A DNA stretch of 64,000 nt from Talpa occidentalis (GCF_014898055.3 NW_026555331.1:106265194-106329193), one strand, 5' to 3'. Positions 1-12,090 are shown, counted from the stretch's first letter. Translations and numbers: made by a program. Notes: generated from the letters alone by a model not told the origin.

Positions 1-1270
1 TGCTTAGTATGTGAGAGTGCGGGAGTGGGCCAATGATGGGACAGGAAACCTCTTACGAAAAGTAGGGACTTTAGAACCTAAATTAGCATCTTGTAGGAAT
101 TTTGCAAAGGCCAAAAATAATGTATTTCGTTGCATGTTAACTGGAGGTGATGAAGAGCAATGGCACAAAGTTTTTTCGACATGAGCATACATCTTTCTTC
201 CACAAAGGGGCAGTAAACATCTGGACCCCAGCTCCTCCTCCTGGTCTGGGCTCTTGCACCCCAGGTTGGTCCTGGGTATGCTGCCTTTCATTGTGTGAGT
301 GCTCAACCTCCAGTTGGGGGCTCCTGACTTCCTTCAACAACCCGGGATACCCACGCTTCTCCCCTTGGTGCCTGGGCCCAGCCCATGCCCCTCCATATGC
401 CTCCCTTGACTGGCAGAGGGCAGGCTGTATGCAGTGGTGACTGCTGGGCCTTGTCCAGCCACAGAACTCTGCACAATATCACCACTGGATATTTTCTCAT
501 GGTCTCACATGACTGCACTTTTGTGGCTCACAAGGTGATACACATGTGTATTACTTGGTCACTGGATGCAGAAGTGCCCATTCATCACACCTGCCTCTTA
601 GCCTCTTGCCTGCTGTACTGATAGGATTTAGTTGTGTTTAGGACATTGCACATCTAGAAGTTCTTCTCCAAATCAGGGTGACATATGTCCTCCTGAGCTC
701 CCACCCAGGCACCCTCAGTACTGCTGATCTTGTCAGCCCCACTGACCTTTCCACTGTTGTGAACCTGTTGTTGGCAGAGAGTCAGGAAGGCCATTGAACT
801 AGGCAACATTTTCAGCACCTTCTGATCTTATTTGAGTGCAGTTTTCGTTCCGCAGACTTGTCTCTCAGAGCAGCAAAATGCCTCTCTGAGTTCCCAATGG
901 CTGGTGCTTCTGCAGCCTGGGCTATGCTCTGTGCTGTCTCCTCCATGTGCAGGGGTGAGTGGCCTGATTCCAGGGGCTGCCCAGGGCCGGCTCCTGGGGG
1001 CAGACCAACCCTAAAGGGTTGTCCTGTGCAACCTTTGACTGTGTGACCTTTGATCCTTTGGTTAAGCTCATGCTATATTTACTGTTTACATTAGTTTTAT
1101 TGTATACAAGTTTGAAAACAAAATGTATGTATATAACTTGAGCTTTGAAACTTCTATTTATTCGGATCTTATATGGCATGTTAGTGGTTTATGATGGCAC
1201 CCTACCTTGGGCAGTCATATAGGATTATAGTGCAGTAAAAAAGAAAAGAAAAGGAAATACTCCCACCTTA
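1..1270. other. Unassigned sequence, no gene seen
   Basis: No repeat family, RNA gene or convincing exon could be recognised here. The open frames (up to about 100 codons, on both strands and overlapping one another) have no recognisable domain and look like chance frames in moderately GC-rich mammalian DNA. Confidence 0.5.
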
Positions 1271-1286
1271 AAAAAAATCTCTTAAT

Positions 1287-1530
1287 GGGCCTCCCCAGTG
1301 GCGCAGCGGTTGAGTGCTGGGTTGCAAAGCTGCCCGCAGCCTCTGCAGCGCCCATTCGATCCCCGGCCACCGGGCGAGGGTCCCACAAGGCACGCAGACC
1401 TCTCCTGCCGCCCACTGCTCCCCTCAGCAGTGTACTTCATCATTCTGCCTGCTCTGCTCTCCCCTCTGGCTCTGGTGAATTCTCTCACCCTCCCGCGCTT
1501 CTTGTATAAATAAATAAATAATTCTTTAAA
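1287..1530 (+). mobile_element. tRNA-derived SINE, younger subfamily
   Basis: The copy starts GGGCCTCCCCAGTGGCGCAG and has an A-box-like TGGCGCAGCGG and a B-box-like TTCGATCCCC. It ends in the CTTGTATAAATAAATAAATA tail. A perfect 17-bp target-site duplication (AAAAAAATCTCTTAATG) flanks it at 1271-1287 and 1531-1547, so it inserted by L1-type retrotransposition. The body is intact except that the usual CTGACTGTACCCAGTG piece before the tail is missing. Short open frames on both strands inside it are not genes. Confidence 0.93.
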
Positions 1531-1547
1531 AAAAAAATCTCTTAATG

Positions 1548-2300
1548 TGGAAACAACAAATTTCACAGAAAAAAAATAAAGAAATACTAAGGAGCATGCC
1601 CACGGCCACAAGACTGTCAGTGAACGGGCTGAATTTTGAACTCAGGCCCACTGGCTCTCAACAGGGCTTATTGCACACTACCATGTCAGTAGCTATAAAA
1701 AGTAAACTTTTGCTGTGTTCTACCTTGGACATGTTTATAAAATCTAATATTTTATAAATTGTCAAATTAACAACTAATTGCTTAATTTTGCTTTGCTTTA
1801 GTGAACAAGATTTTACCAGGACTACTTTCCAATCTCATAAAAATAGTTGTTAGACAACATAAATTGAATGCACTATTTGAAACTAGGTACGTGTAGAAGA
1901 AAAAGAAATTTCCTGTAAAACCCTGAAAGGGAGCGCACACCTATAGCTCACAGGGTGAGTCAGAGGGTGTGGTCAGAGCAGAAATAGAAAATTGATAACC
2001 ACCAAGCAGGCCAAACAAACCAGGACCATGGAATGGCCATTCAAATTGCACAGGGACAAAGACTAACAGGCATCTGGTGCTTTGAGGTTAGTATTTCCTC
2101 CCCAGCAAGGAAGAGGTCATGGACACAAGAGCTAAGCACACAGTGGCATTTTCTCCCTCTACTGCCCTCCCTTCCACTGCTTGGCCCCACCTAGGACATA
2201 GGCCTGTGCTATCTCCGACCTGCCTTGAAAATGACCTCCCTGCATGTCCTTGACTACAAGCAGACAGAAATGTGTCAGATTAATGCTGGTGGTCAGTCAA
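1548..2300. other. Unassigned AT-rich sequence
   Basis: Mostly AT-rich unique-looking sequence. No feature could be supported. Confidence 0.4.
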
Positions 2301-2510
2301 TAGCTCCCTAAATCTTACAGGCAAAGTGCAAGCTCTTTAGCCAGCACCAAAGCCTGCAAAGACGTGAGCTGGCCGACCTGAGGTTTCCTGTTCCTAAGTC
2401 CTCCTGCTGCTTGGTCCTCTCAGTAGATTGTAAGTATGCATGACACATTCCTGCCTTTATTCTCACTACCTAAAATTCACATTTCTGTCTCTCACCCTTC
2501 TCTATGTTTT
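2301..2510 (+). mobile_element. L2-like fragment (ancient LINE)
   Basis: The order of short matches (a 'lysine-rich' stretch reading caaagcctgcaaagacgtgagctgg, then ctgctgcttggtcctc) resembles the L2 3' region. That family usually reads aaggccctgcatgatctggcc followed by cctcagggcctttgcac. The copy is highly diverged. Orientation is judged from the same order in the clearer copy at 8.1 kb. Confidence 0.4.
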
Positions 2511-4720
2511 ACTGTCCTTCCTGAACCTTCTGACCCTTCTGAAAAATTTCCTTGAGTACCCTACACGTGTAAGTGGCTCCCGGGGCTGGTAAGATGCACT
2601 GAGCAGCCCAATGCCAAGCGATGTGCTGTGTTCCCTTGAAGGTTATTTCATGGACCTCTACAAAAATCCTTTGTACTGAGAGTTGATTTCTTGGTGAGAA
2701 GTGATGGAAACTCCAACTCAAACTACATTAACACATGTAAAAGTTCTTTATCTCACTTAAATAAAAAGTCTAAAGGAGGAGATAGTACCAATGATGCCCA
2801 GAAGTCAGTCTTTCATCATGTCTAGTACCAGTTTTTATAAGTGGCTGCTTTCTAAGATTCAAAAAGAGGCAGCAAAAAAATTTGGGCTCTATCTCTTAAC
2901 ACCCAGTCCAGCAGAAGGCATCAGGAATCTTTTCCAGAATTCCCAACAAAGGTGTAATTTCGACACCATGGCTATGAATCGGTGATTCGGCCATCTATCT
3001 CTCAGTCACACCTGTGACCAGAAGAAGCATGCCCGTGGCTGATTTAGCCCAGTCTCACAGGCCCTGCGCTGGCTGCCTCTTGGGAGCATGCAGGCCAAAG
3101 GTGAGGTGAAGGGGGTGGTGGGGGAAGAAACAGTACTGTAAAAGGAAACAGAGTTGCTGGAAATCCAATACTCACATATGTTATGTGTGAGTCCTTGAAA
3201 CATTTTGATGCTAAAAATAAAATGGGTCCTGCTTGTCTCGACAGCATGGAAAATAACTTTAATAATAAGTTTGAATGACAGATAATCATTTGGAGGTCAG
3301 CCTTAGTAAGTATTTTCTACATTGTCTTCAGTTTGATCAGAAGATAAAAAAAATGTGAACTTACTTTCCAAGTCAATTCACAAAGCATGGTTCAAAATAA
3401 GACACAAATAAGATTTCATTTTGTTGTTGCAATTAGTGCAAAATGAACTTTAAAATGTTCTCATTTTTCCCTACATATGATTAGACTAATTATCTGAGTA
3501 GATCTTCTTCTACTAGTTCCAATCTACTCAGATATTGTGGTCTCACGTCTCTGCTGAGTAGATACTTTTCATGTGACAAAGGGTTACTTAGCATCTGGTA
3601 GTTGCAAAGTAAATTCTCATGTCTTGAGCTTTGCAAGATGGCACCTTTTTTAGTTTTTTCCCCAGTGTGGACCATACAATAAATGTTCAACATCTCCTTC
3701 CTCTCCTTCCCACAGCACAGAGGAGGTGAAGTATTGGCATCAGAGGCAGGAATGTTTATATCTTACTTTCAATGGATGCTGCCTCTTCTCACCTGCAGTC
3801 CCACATCAGAGTGGATGGGTGTGGGTAAAGAAGCCTGCCACAGCCAGTCTTGTTTTTCATGTTTTTGAGAAGCAAGAGGTCATGAGAAAGGATCCGAAGG
3901 GTCATCTGGGAGACCCTCTTCCTCAGTGCAGGACCCCACCTGCACCCCCAGCATGCTCACACATTATCCTGCAAACATCCTGCACCTTGCTGGTGACAGA
4001 CAGTTCACTGAACTGGACACTTGAGGCTAAAAAGTTCTTACGTCCCATAAATCACATTTATCAGTGAAAAACAAGAAGGTTGTGTACCTCCCCTTGTTTC
4101 CAAACCTCTCCGGAACTCTAGGCCAAGTTCTCACTTATGCAGCCTCTGCAACTCAGGGAAAAGCCATCTTTGATGGCTAAGAGATAACTGGGTGAGGGGT
4201 CAGTCTCCACTAGGCTTTGTGTCTCTGACATTCAGAGGCTGGGCAGCCAGTTGCACTGGCCTGCTCTGTGGACTCAGCCCTCGAAGTCTCCTGGTTTACA
4301 AAGAAAAGGAGGTGTTTCTTTTGGCCTCACAATGCGTGAATCAAAAATGAAGACCTTCTTTTAATCAAATATCAACTAACCCTTTTTTCCCCCAGGCTCT
4401 CTTATTCAATCTTCTGACCATCACTCTCTTACTCTCTTCCACACCTTCCCCTCTTTGCTTCTCTCTCATTCTCCTTGTCTCTCTTTCCTCTTCTTTCTAC
4501 TTCTCTCTTTCCAGAAACTAGATTTCATACTATCTATCCTACAGGTGTCGGTGGCGTGTGTGTCTTGTTGATAGAGAAATGCCAATCTTACTACTTCACT
4601 CCTTGACAACAGGCCTAAGCTGGGAGAAGCAGAATCCACAAATCAAGCACTGACACTCGGGTCAACATTGAGAAGATGATGTGGTGGTCAAAGCCAGAAC
4701 ACCTCTAGGAGGTAGGGGAC
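2511..4720. other. Unassigned sequence
   Basis: No gene. A pyrimidine-rich run followed by CACAG at about 3690-3717 looks like a splice acceptor, but no exon-like frame with a donor follows. A second CT-rich stretch lies at about 4385-4515. Confidence 0.4.
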
Positions 4721-4730
4721 GCTCCAGATT

Positions 4731-4745
4731 AGTGCCATCTAGTGG
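4731..4745 (-). promoter_or_regulatory. CTCF-like binding motif
   Basis: Read on the minus strand this is CCACTAGATGGCACT. It fits the CTCF core consensus CCASYAGRKGGCRS at every position. Such matches are rare by chance but may still be unoccupied. It points left, away from the + strand match at 25.8 kb. Confidence 0.5.
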
Positions 4746-4864
4746 TTTTCTGGAGTAAGGGCTGCAGCCCAGGTTTCTGCCCAGGGTCAAGGGCAGAAAG
4801 GGGAAGGGAAGGTAAACACATCTGCGCTGTGCAAATGTGCAGACTTCTTTTGAAATACCCCAAT

Positions 4865-4960
4865 GAGCAAACACTGTTTGTCATTGTCTTGTTTAATCCT
4901 CACAATAGCCATGTGTTGTCGGTGTATTATACTATGTGTTGTACAGTTGCTGAGGGATTA
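4865..4960 (+). mobile_element. MIR-like fragment
   Basis: The stretch tttaatcctcacaatagcc is typical of the MIR core region (usual form tttaatcctcacaacaacc). The rest is degraded. Confidence 0.45.
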
Positions 4961-6329
4961 AGCACCATGTAGGGGTGCTTAACTCTCATGAGCCAATTCT
5001 GTGTCCATAACACACTTCAAGGAAACTATGAAGCTGCAGAGACATGGTTTATAGCATTTGGACTCTAGGATTTAGTAGGAGTAATACTTTCTCATGGTTT
5101 TGAAGAGACTCCAAAATGTTTAGAAATGTAGTAAGAAGATTTCATAAATTTAGAGTTGAATAATATTGTAACATACATTTTAGGTACATAGCTTTCTATT
5201 TCCATAATTTAAACTGATAAAATTTACAAGATCCACTTGTGTTTTTAATAAAGACTGTACCTACACTAACTCTTCAGTTTTCATGTGGGAAAAGTTGGTT
5301 TACATTTCTGTTTCCAAAATTGTGTTTAGTTAGTTTTTTCATCAACAGTGAAAAGAATCCTCCATGACTAACTTCAAGTAAATGTCAACATTATGAAAAA
5401 GCCCACCAAAAGAGTTGGCTGGTTTCAGTGAAATCCCATTGGAGTCTATTAAAGTGAAATAGTAGAAGTTTCTCATATATATCGCACAAAAAAGGCTGGA
5501 GACCACCTCAGAAGACCCCCATCCAGAGGTGAGGTAAACCAATTCATTGGTTCAACAGACCAGCATGAATATAAGAGATTGAGAATGGACACTATACACT
5601 TTCTTGCTCTATCATGGTCTCTCAGAGATCCTAACCTCCAGGGCCTGGCACTTTATGACCACACAGAATGTTCTGTGAGGCTACTGATATGTTAAAGGTA
5701 ATCGCTACTGGACCAGCCCATGCAACAGCAGATATGACTCTTTTACTCACCCAGCATCACTGTACAGCTCTGTTGGGCCCTCAGTGCATGTCTATGGCTG
5801 TCGCTTTCCCACCACATGGGAAAGCTGGGCTTATGTCAAGGGCACTGAGCCCAAAGCAGTGGCTTTCCTTGGAGGGGAGATTCATTGTTGGTCCTATGAA
5901 ACAGTCCTTGTAGCTGAACTTCTTGGTAGCTCTCAATGTTCTGGGACTCTCTACCCAAGTAGAGAAAAGAGTCTTAAAGAGACTTTGTTATGTAATGAAA
6001 TGGAGGCTACTGGGAAACTTCCTCTGTCTAAATCCCTGTGTATTTTGGTCCCGATTTAATAATGATCCTGAAATACCTCCCTGACTTCAGATAAACTGTA
6101 GTATTTGAAATGAATCTCCAATTTCTCACTAGGGTGTGAAGAAAGAGAAGGAAAGACAGAATCCAAAGACAGTAATCCAACTCTCCCTGAAAGTCCAAAA
6201 GTCTGCACAAGAAAGCATAGGAAAGTCTTCGTGCAATTGCTCCAATCCTCTAGGCTGAGTGTTCATGTTGGGTGAGGATTTACTGAGTCAGCAACTGGTT
6301 AGGGAGTCCTTGAGCCCTTTCCACTACTG
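4961..6329. other. Unassigned sequence
   Basis: Nothing assignable. The open frames of up to 91 codons show no domain and overlap in conflicting frames. Confidence 0.4.
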
Positions 6330-6545
6330 AAATGGCAAGAAAAGAAGGAGACAAGCGGGATTAGGGGAACAGGGGGAAACAGGGGAGAACAGGGGAACAG
6401 GGAGGGAAAAAGGTAAAAGAGTGGTTATGGTGGTGGAAGAATGGAAAAAGAGAAAAGAAGATATGAAAAAGAAAGTGAGGAGGGGAGAGAAGGAAGAAAG
6501 GTTGTAGATAAGGGAGATAAAAGAAAAGAAGAAAAAAAACAAAAC
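6330..6545. repeat. Polypurine tract with G-rich mini-repeat
   Basis: About 200 bp in which the + strand is almost entirely A and G. It opens with an irregular GGGGAACAG mini-repeat (6364-6406), followed by GAAAAAGA-type runs. The opposite-strand open frames here are rich in F, L, S and P simply because they read polypyrimidine, and they are not genes. Confidence 0.8.
6364..6406 (+). other. Potential G-quadruplex
   Basis: Six G-runs (4, 5, 4, 4, 3 and 3 G) are separated by loops of 4, 5, 6, 4 and 1 nt, which fits the G3+N1-7 rule for an intramolecular quadruplex on the + strand. Confidence 0.65.
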
Positions 6546-8080
6546 CCCACAAAATTCCTCTCTCCAGTCCCAGTTGAGGAGAAACAGTGTCCCTTGCAGA
6601 TGTGCTGGCCCAGCCCCAGCAGGACTCGGTGCCCAGCTGTACAGTGATGGAGTCAGGGAGGCTGGATCTCCTTGTGTGCGCAGCAGGGCGGGTCTCTGGT
6701 TTCAAGGTTTGCCTGGCCAAGCCTGGCCGCTGGGGGCCACTGGGAGCTGGCGCGTTGCCTGGTCCCTGCAGGCCTGGTCTGCTCTCTCTGCGAGTGAACA
6801 TGTCCTCCTGGGTTGCAGTATGGATGGTCTGTGGGAAGACAGTGAGAAATATCCCCCGAGGAGTGAGACTTGGGTTTCCAGCTAAACTGTCAAGGTCGTG
6901 AGAACCTCGGTGTCATGTGTCTAGCCCTTGGGAGGACAGCAAAGGAGGGAAACACAATTCGAAGTCTGGCCTAAGAGAAACTTCTGTGCTTTGTTGTCTC
7001 TGTTTTCTTCTGATTAATAAGAGATCCTTTCCCCTTTCATTTGCTTTGTCCAAATCCAGGTCAGAGACTGTGCCATGGTGCTCTACAAGGAAACAAGGAC
7101 TTTTTTCTTTTTTCTTTCTTCCCATGCATTGGCCCCACCAATTGACAAGAAAGGTTGAGTCAAGCCTTTAAAAGGTTATAGAAATCCAAATTTGACTGTG
7201 AAACAGAAAAAACAAAAGACCTTTAATAGGAGAGAGGTTAAATAGAGAGAGAGATTTTCTCAGGGTCAGAAGACACAGGTTATTTACATTTCAGGTGCCA
7301 GCTTCTTTAGGAAGAAGAGGAAAATTCTCCCCCTCTAATCTCTCCATTGTGTACTCAAGGAGCAAGGATTCCATCAGAAGGGACCTCAGAGATTATCTGT
7401 TCCAATCTTTTCATTTTCAGGATATTGAAAACGTGGCTGGTGAGTTAAAGGCCCTGCCCGGCTGTGCCAGGATGCTCGCAGTTCAGCAGGAGGCCACTCG
7501 AGTTGCACTGACTGGGCACTGACCAGGTCAGTGTGGCTATAACAATGGGCTCAAACTCCCAAAGAGACCACGTTTTGCATTTTGACACAGGCAAAGGGAA
7601 GAAGAGAGGGAATAGTCTATTCACCACAGGGTTTTTTATTTAAGTGCAGAACATAATGGGAATCTGCCTACACTTTATTAGTTGAATCTTATTATTTTAC
7701 CCAAGTATGTATCTGGTGCCTGTGAAGTTACAAAAAGAAAAGAGGAGGCATCCGTGCTTTGTAGTCCCATCTGTGACAAAGAAGATACTAACACCACTGT
7801 CCCCGCCAACTGACATTGGAGAAGCAGCCTGACATTTCTGGCCTCAGTTTCCTCATCTGGAAAAAGAGGTCCTTGGAATTCTACCTGGACAGTACTTTTT
7901 TAAGTTGACATTAACCCAAATTTAGTCTTGATATTAAATATAAAAATTAATTTATCTTGTTGTATCATCTGTTTTTGTTTCCTGGGAGCAATAAATGCTT
8001 GTTGCATGAAGAAATGACTGAATGTTAAATTTCCATAGACCATGTCATTCCAAACTATGCTCTATCCTTTGCTTTAGCAA
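6546..8080. other. Mostly unassigned; MIR remnant near 7.84 kb
   Basis: A GC-richer stretch at 6580-6900 has no CpG-island character and no supportable exon. gcctcagtttcctcatctgg near 7840 is the typical MIR core phrase and marks a small remnant. The segment at about 7370-7430 resembles the ancient 'gggaccttagagatcatct' repeat phrase. No gene is supported. Confidence 0.4.
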
Positions 8081-8084
8081 CCTG

Positions 8085-8870
8085 GAATCTCAAATGAAAG
8101 CCATGACAATGGCCTACAAGACCCACAGGCTCTACAGTCACCCTCCTTGCATGCAGGATCAGAATCACCTGCTTCTCCTCCCCTTCACTCACAGTATTTA
8201 ATTCACTCAGACTCCTTGGGCACAGCAAAAAGCTTTTACCTCAGGGCCTTTGCACTTGCTCTTTTCTTTGCCAAGAACTCCATTCCCTTTTTTGTCCTTC
8301 TCCTTCACCGTCAGATGTCACCTTTTCAGTACTGCATCCCACGAACATCAAATTTGAAGTGGTTCCACCTTACCTCTGACCACAGAACTTTATTCAGTTA
8401 TAGATCCCACCTCTAGCTGATATCCTATATATTTTTTTAAGATTTATTTTTATTTATGATTACAAGAACTGGTGTACAGGCCAGAGGTGTAGGGGGGTGG
8501 GAGGTTTCACCAGAGACAGAGTGGGGAACAGAACCGGCAGACTGACTGAAATACATTGCAGAGGGGAGCAGTGGGTGAGTCAGGAGAGGTCTGCTGCGCC
8601 ATGTGGGTAGCTCCCTGGCCAGGGCTCAAACTCACACTGCAGAGGCTGCAGAGAACTTCACAGTGCTGCTCTCAACCCCTTGCACCACCAGGGAGGCCCC
8701 TCCTATATATTTTATTTAATTATTTTATCGATGCCTGTCCCTTCCACTTTCTCCTCACCAGAGGGCAGAGAGGTTTGCCCATTTTGTCACAGCCATTTCC
8801 CTAGGGCCCAGATCATGCTAGACAGTCAACAAGTACTTGATACACATGACGATTTTGAATAAGTGAAACC
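8085..8870 (+). mobile_element. L2 3' region, split by a SINE
   Basis: The phrase atggcctacaagaccc, then cctcagggcctttgcacttgct, then tcagatgtcacct, follows the L2 3'-end order (the second phrase is slightly shortened here for brevity). After the SINE at 8436-8700 the element resumes with agagggcagagaggtttgcc and ends near the caacaagtacttgat phrase, the decayed form of L2's 'caataaatatttgtt'. The 89- and 82-codon frames overlapping it are read-through. Confidence 0.75.
8436..8700 (-). mobile_element. tRNA-derived SINE, older subfamily
   Basis: Reverse-strand copy: the AAGATTTATTTTTATTTAT tail lies at the left and the ...CACCAGGGAGGCCC head at the right. TCCTATATATTTT is duplicated at 8423-8435 and 8701-8713. 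It splits an L2 element. Confidence 0.93.
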
Positions 8871-9059
8871 TATAATTATATACTACTTTATGTCTCAACC
8901 AAATCCTTTGAGAATCAGGTTGTTAAATAAATAAATCACGGAGGCTCACATTAATTCAGCATTTCTTAGGTACTAGTTTTTAAGTATTTTATATGTGTTT
9001 ATGATGTAGGAAGCATCCTATGAACCAAAGGCGCTATCAGTCATGGTCTGTTATTGCTC

Positions 9060-9338
9060 TTTCCTTGATCAGTGCCTCTACACACTGGAGTTAGTCTCAG
9101 CACTACCACTAGGACAGCCCTCCACAGAGGCCTAAGTTCAATTCCCAGGCCAAAGAGCTGACCCACATTGTGCAGCAGACCTCTCCTGTTTCACCCACTG
9201 CTCCCCTCAGCAGTGTATTTTAGTCAATCTGCCTGTTCTGCTCCCCACTCTGTCTCTGGTGAATCCACTCACCTCCCACACCTCTGGCCTACACCCCAGT
9301 TCTTCGATGCAAAAATAAATTTAAAAATCTTAAAAAAA
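9060..9338 (+). mobile_element. tRNA-derived SINE, older subfamily, diverged head
   Basis: The body from GCAGCAGACCTCTCCTG to CCCCAGTTCT and the A-rich tail is clear. The tRNA-like head is heavily mutated, with AGTTCAATTCCCAGG at the B-box position, so the left end is approximate. It is one of the oldest copies of the family here. Confidence 0.8.
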
Positions 9339-9574
9339 AAATGACATTGATTTCTTTGATTCTATGATTCGTTCTAAGGTGGTAAGTTGAGGATCTGTTT
9401 ACTATTTACTATCTGTTTACTATTCTAATAGATCTTTATTGTGTCTACCAAGTAAGGTGATTTGTCTAGGTCTCATGGCCTTCCAGGTGCAATGCTTCCA
9501 GGGCTTAAAACTGGGGAATATTTGGGCAAATCTTTTTGATCATGAGTCATTTATCCTAATAAGCAGGCTTTTAT

Positions 9575-10092
9575 TTGTTTTAAAGCTGCTGTGGTCAGGT
9601 GAATAACCATCCCCCAAGATGTCCACATCCTAATCCCATAATCTGTGAGTGTTTACCTTACATGGCAAGAGCAACTTTACAGATGTGATTAAATTAAGGA
9701 TCCTGAGCTATGGAGATTATCCTAATCCTGGTGTATCCAGCTAGACCCAATGCAACCACAAGGATCCCTGTAAGAAGACATTAGGGCCAAGGACTGGGAA
9801 AGCAATCTGATGACAAAGCAAAGAGAAGAAAGGCAATGTGCCCAGGGAACCAGAAGTTGGAGTGAAGAGCTTTGAATAAAGAGGCCACACACCAAGGATG
9901 TGGGTGACCTCTAGAAGCTGGAAAACACCAGGAGACAGATTCTCTTCTGAGGCTGGCAGAAAAACACAGCCCCGCCAACATCTTTGTTTTTAGACATTTG
10001 ACCTCCAGAATTGTAAAATAATAAATTCATGATGTTTAATTCACTAGACTTGCAGTAATGTGTTCCAGAAGCCACAGGAGACTAATATGGTT
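9575..10092 (+). mobile_element. MLT1-like LTR (MaLR)
   Basis: The landmarks follow MLT1 order: tgtccacatcctaatccc, tttacagatgtgattaa, ggatcctgag (usual form 'gatgaggtca'), ctgtaagaagacat, tctagaagctgg, a GCC..CAACATC stretch, acctccagaattgtaaaataataaa, and a terminal aggagactaatatgg. This is an old solo LTR, over 25% diverged by eye. The aataaa near 10018 matches the LTR polyadenylation signal. The minus-strand 66-codon frame inside is not a gene. Confidence 0.82.
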
Positions 10093-10501
10093 GGTTGCAT
10101 TACTAACAGGACTGGGCTGAAAGGTGAAGAGGATGAATCAACATAGTCATTGGCCTCAGGAACTCTGGGGCCCAGTGAGGAAGGTAGACTTTTAAACAAC
10201 ACATGCCCTCATGAGTTGTGGGGGTTGTAAACACCACGCCTGCTGTGCTAGGAGCTGGACAGGCTGTGGGAGGTGTTCACTCCTACCTCAGACTAGATCA
10301 GAGAAAGCCTAGAACTTCTTTCTCTGTGAGGATTTACAATTCACTGTTAATTTCTTTCACTCTCAGAATTTATAGTTTCACATCTTCTTTAGGTTTGCCT
10401 CTGAGATCTCCAGTTAAAAGGGGACATGAGAAAAGCTAAAACTTCTACAAGAATACATGGCACAAAAATTGGTGTGACCTTGGCATAAGAAAGAACTTAT
10501 A

Positions 10502-10770
10502 GGGCCTCCCCAGTGGCGCAGCGGTTGAGCACTGGGTTGCGAAGCTGCCTCAGCCTCTGCAGCTCCCGTTCGATCCCCGGCCGCCGGGAGAGGGTCCCAC
10601 AAGGTGCGCAGACCTCTCCTGCCGCCCGCTGCTCCCCTCAGCAGTGTACATCATCTGTCTGCCAGTTCTGTTCCCCGCTGTGGCTCGGGTGAATTCTCTC
10701 ACCCTCCCGTACTTCTGACTATACCCAGTGCTTGTATAAATAAATAAATAAATCTTTAAAAAAAAAAAAA
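10502..10770 (+). mobile_element. tRNA-derived SINE, younger subfamily
   Basis: Complete copy from GGGCCTCCCCAGTGGCGCAG to a TAAATAAATAAATCTTT plus A-rich tail. The TSD is AGAACTTATA / AGGACTTATA (about 10491-10500 and 10771-10780). It is followed 100 bp later by another young copy in the same orientation. Confidence 0.94.
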
Positions 10771-10872
10771 AGGACTTATAAATACAGTACAAAAGAATGA
10801 CCCATAAAAGAAAAATCTGATAAACTGACTCCATCAAAATTAATATCTTCTGGTCCTCAAAAGGCAATGTAA

Positions 10873-11160
10873 GGGCCTCCCCGGTGGCGCAGTGGTTGAG
10901 CGCTGGGTTGCAAAGCTGCCCGCAGCCTCTGCAGCACTGGTTGGATCCCCGGCTGCTCCCCGGCCACCAGAGGAGGGTCCCACATGGCGCGCAGACCTCT
11001 CCTGCCGCCCTCTGCTCCCCTCAGCAGTGTACTTCGGTCCTTCTGCCTGCTCTGCTCCCCGCTCTGTCTCTGGTAAATTCTCTCACCCTCCTGTGCTTCT
11101 GACTGTACCCAGTGCTTGTATAAATAAATCAAAAAAAAAAAAAAGGAAAGAAAAAAAAAA
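10873..11160 (+). mobile_element. tRNA-derived SINE, younger subfamily
   Basis: Complete copy with the head GGGCCTCCCCGGTGGCGCAG. The B-box region carries a small local duplication (GGATCCCCGGCTGCTCCCCGG). The tail is a long A-rich stretch with G interruptions. The TSD is AGGCAATGTAA / AAGCAATGTAA at about 10862-10872 and 11161-11171. Confidence 0.94.
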
Positions 11161-11344
11161 AAGCAATGTAAGATGATGAAAAGACAAGCCACAGGCTGAG
11201 AGGAAACATTTTCACAACATACCTGGTGTGCCATTTGCCTCTAGAATGCATAAAGAATACTCAAAGCTCAATATTAGGAAAACAAGCTCACTGTTTTTAA
11301 CAAGCAAAAGATTTGAGCAGACATATCACAAAATACTCTCACAG

Positions 11345-11612
11345 CCTGCTGTTGACGAGAAGTCTTACCAATAATATATTCAATAAATAGTCTATTGACA
11401 AATATTTGGGCATTATATGTATCATATAACTGTATTCTTATAATACCGTAGGCTTAAAATGTTAAGAAAATCAAAAGGAAGAGAAAACACATTTATAGTA
11501 CTGTACTGTATTTATTGATAGCATAAATGTATGTCACCTGTCTACAAGAAAATCCATGTGTAAGTGGTCCTGTGCCCAAACTTCTGTTTTCAAGTTGGGT
11601 CAATTGTATATG
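11345..11612 (-). mobile_element. Tigger/pogo-like DNA transposon remnant
   Basis: tatagtactgtactgtattt, aaaatccatgtgtaagtggt and a final tgggtcaattgtat are decayed forms of a Tigger-type nonautonomous element (usual 'cagtactgta', 'gtataagtggaccc', 'gggtcaactgta'). The element is named from memory. Only one end is clear. Confidence 0.6.
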
Positions 11613-12090
11613 CATTTGCCAAAGCTCATGAACTGTACAGTATGAAGGGTGACTTTCAGTGGTTACAAATTAGACCTGCCTAAGCCTGACTTTAAAATGT
11701 GAGGCCATTGAGGAAGAGGAAGAAGCTACGTTTTAAGGTGTTATTTGGAAAACGTCACTCCTCTCTTCTATCCAGGGTGGGGTCTGTTATGAAAGGGACA
11801 CACCAGTCTGTTTCCTCACTTATAGGAGGTGCGTGTGACCAAGGGCTGCATTATGACTTTCCTGGACCCCTACCTCCACTAAGGGAAGGTTAAAGATTAT
11901 AGTTTATGACTGTGCTGAAATAACCACTTTCCTTCAGATTTTAAAGGAAATTAACATATTTTCTGTGACCCCCTAGAAGTGTCATGAGCCCTAGGCGCTG
12001 TGCCTAATGGAAAATTTGGCCTTGAATGTGACCTAACCCTTCCAGAAAGGAAAATCAGGCTAATCATTTCTTACAAGTGAGTGACCACGA
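11613..12090. other. Unassigned sequence
   Basis: Nothing assignable. The 64-codon frame at 11699-11893 has no recognisable domain. Confidence 0.35.

Noticed and set aside
1287..1530. Functional tRNA gene in SINE heads
   Set aside because: A- and B-box-like elements are present, but the cloverleaf is incomplete and the sequence continues into a SINE body with an A-rich tail and target duplications.
3683..4067. Exon after the pyrimidine-rich run and CACAG near 3717
   Set aside because: No coding homology, no matching donor with a conserved frame, and overlapping 61- and 113-codon frames. The acceptor-like pattern is common by chance.
6726..6742. CTCF-like CCGCTGGGGGCCAC
   Set aside because: It has three mismatches to the core consensus, including the central G, so it is weaker than the two reported sites.
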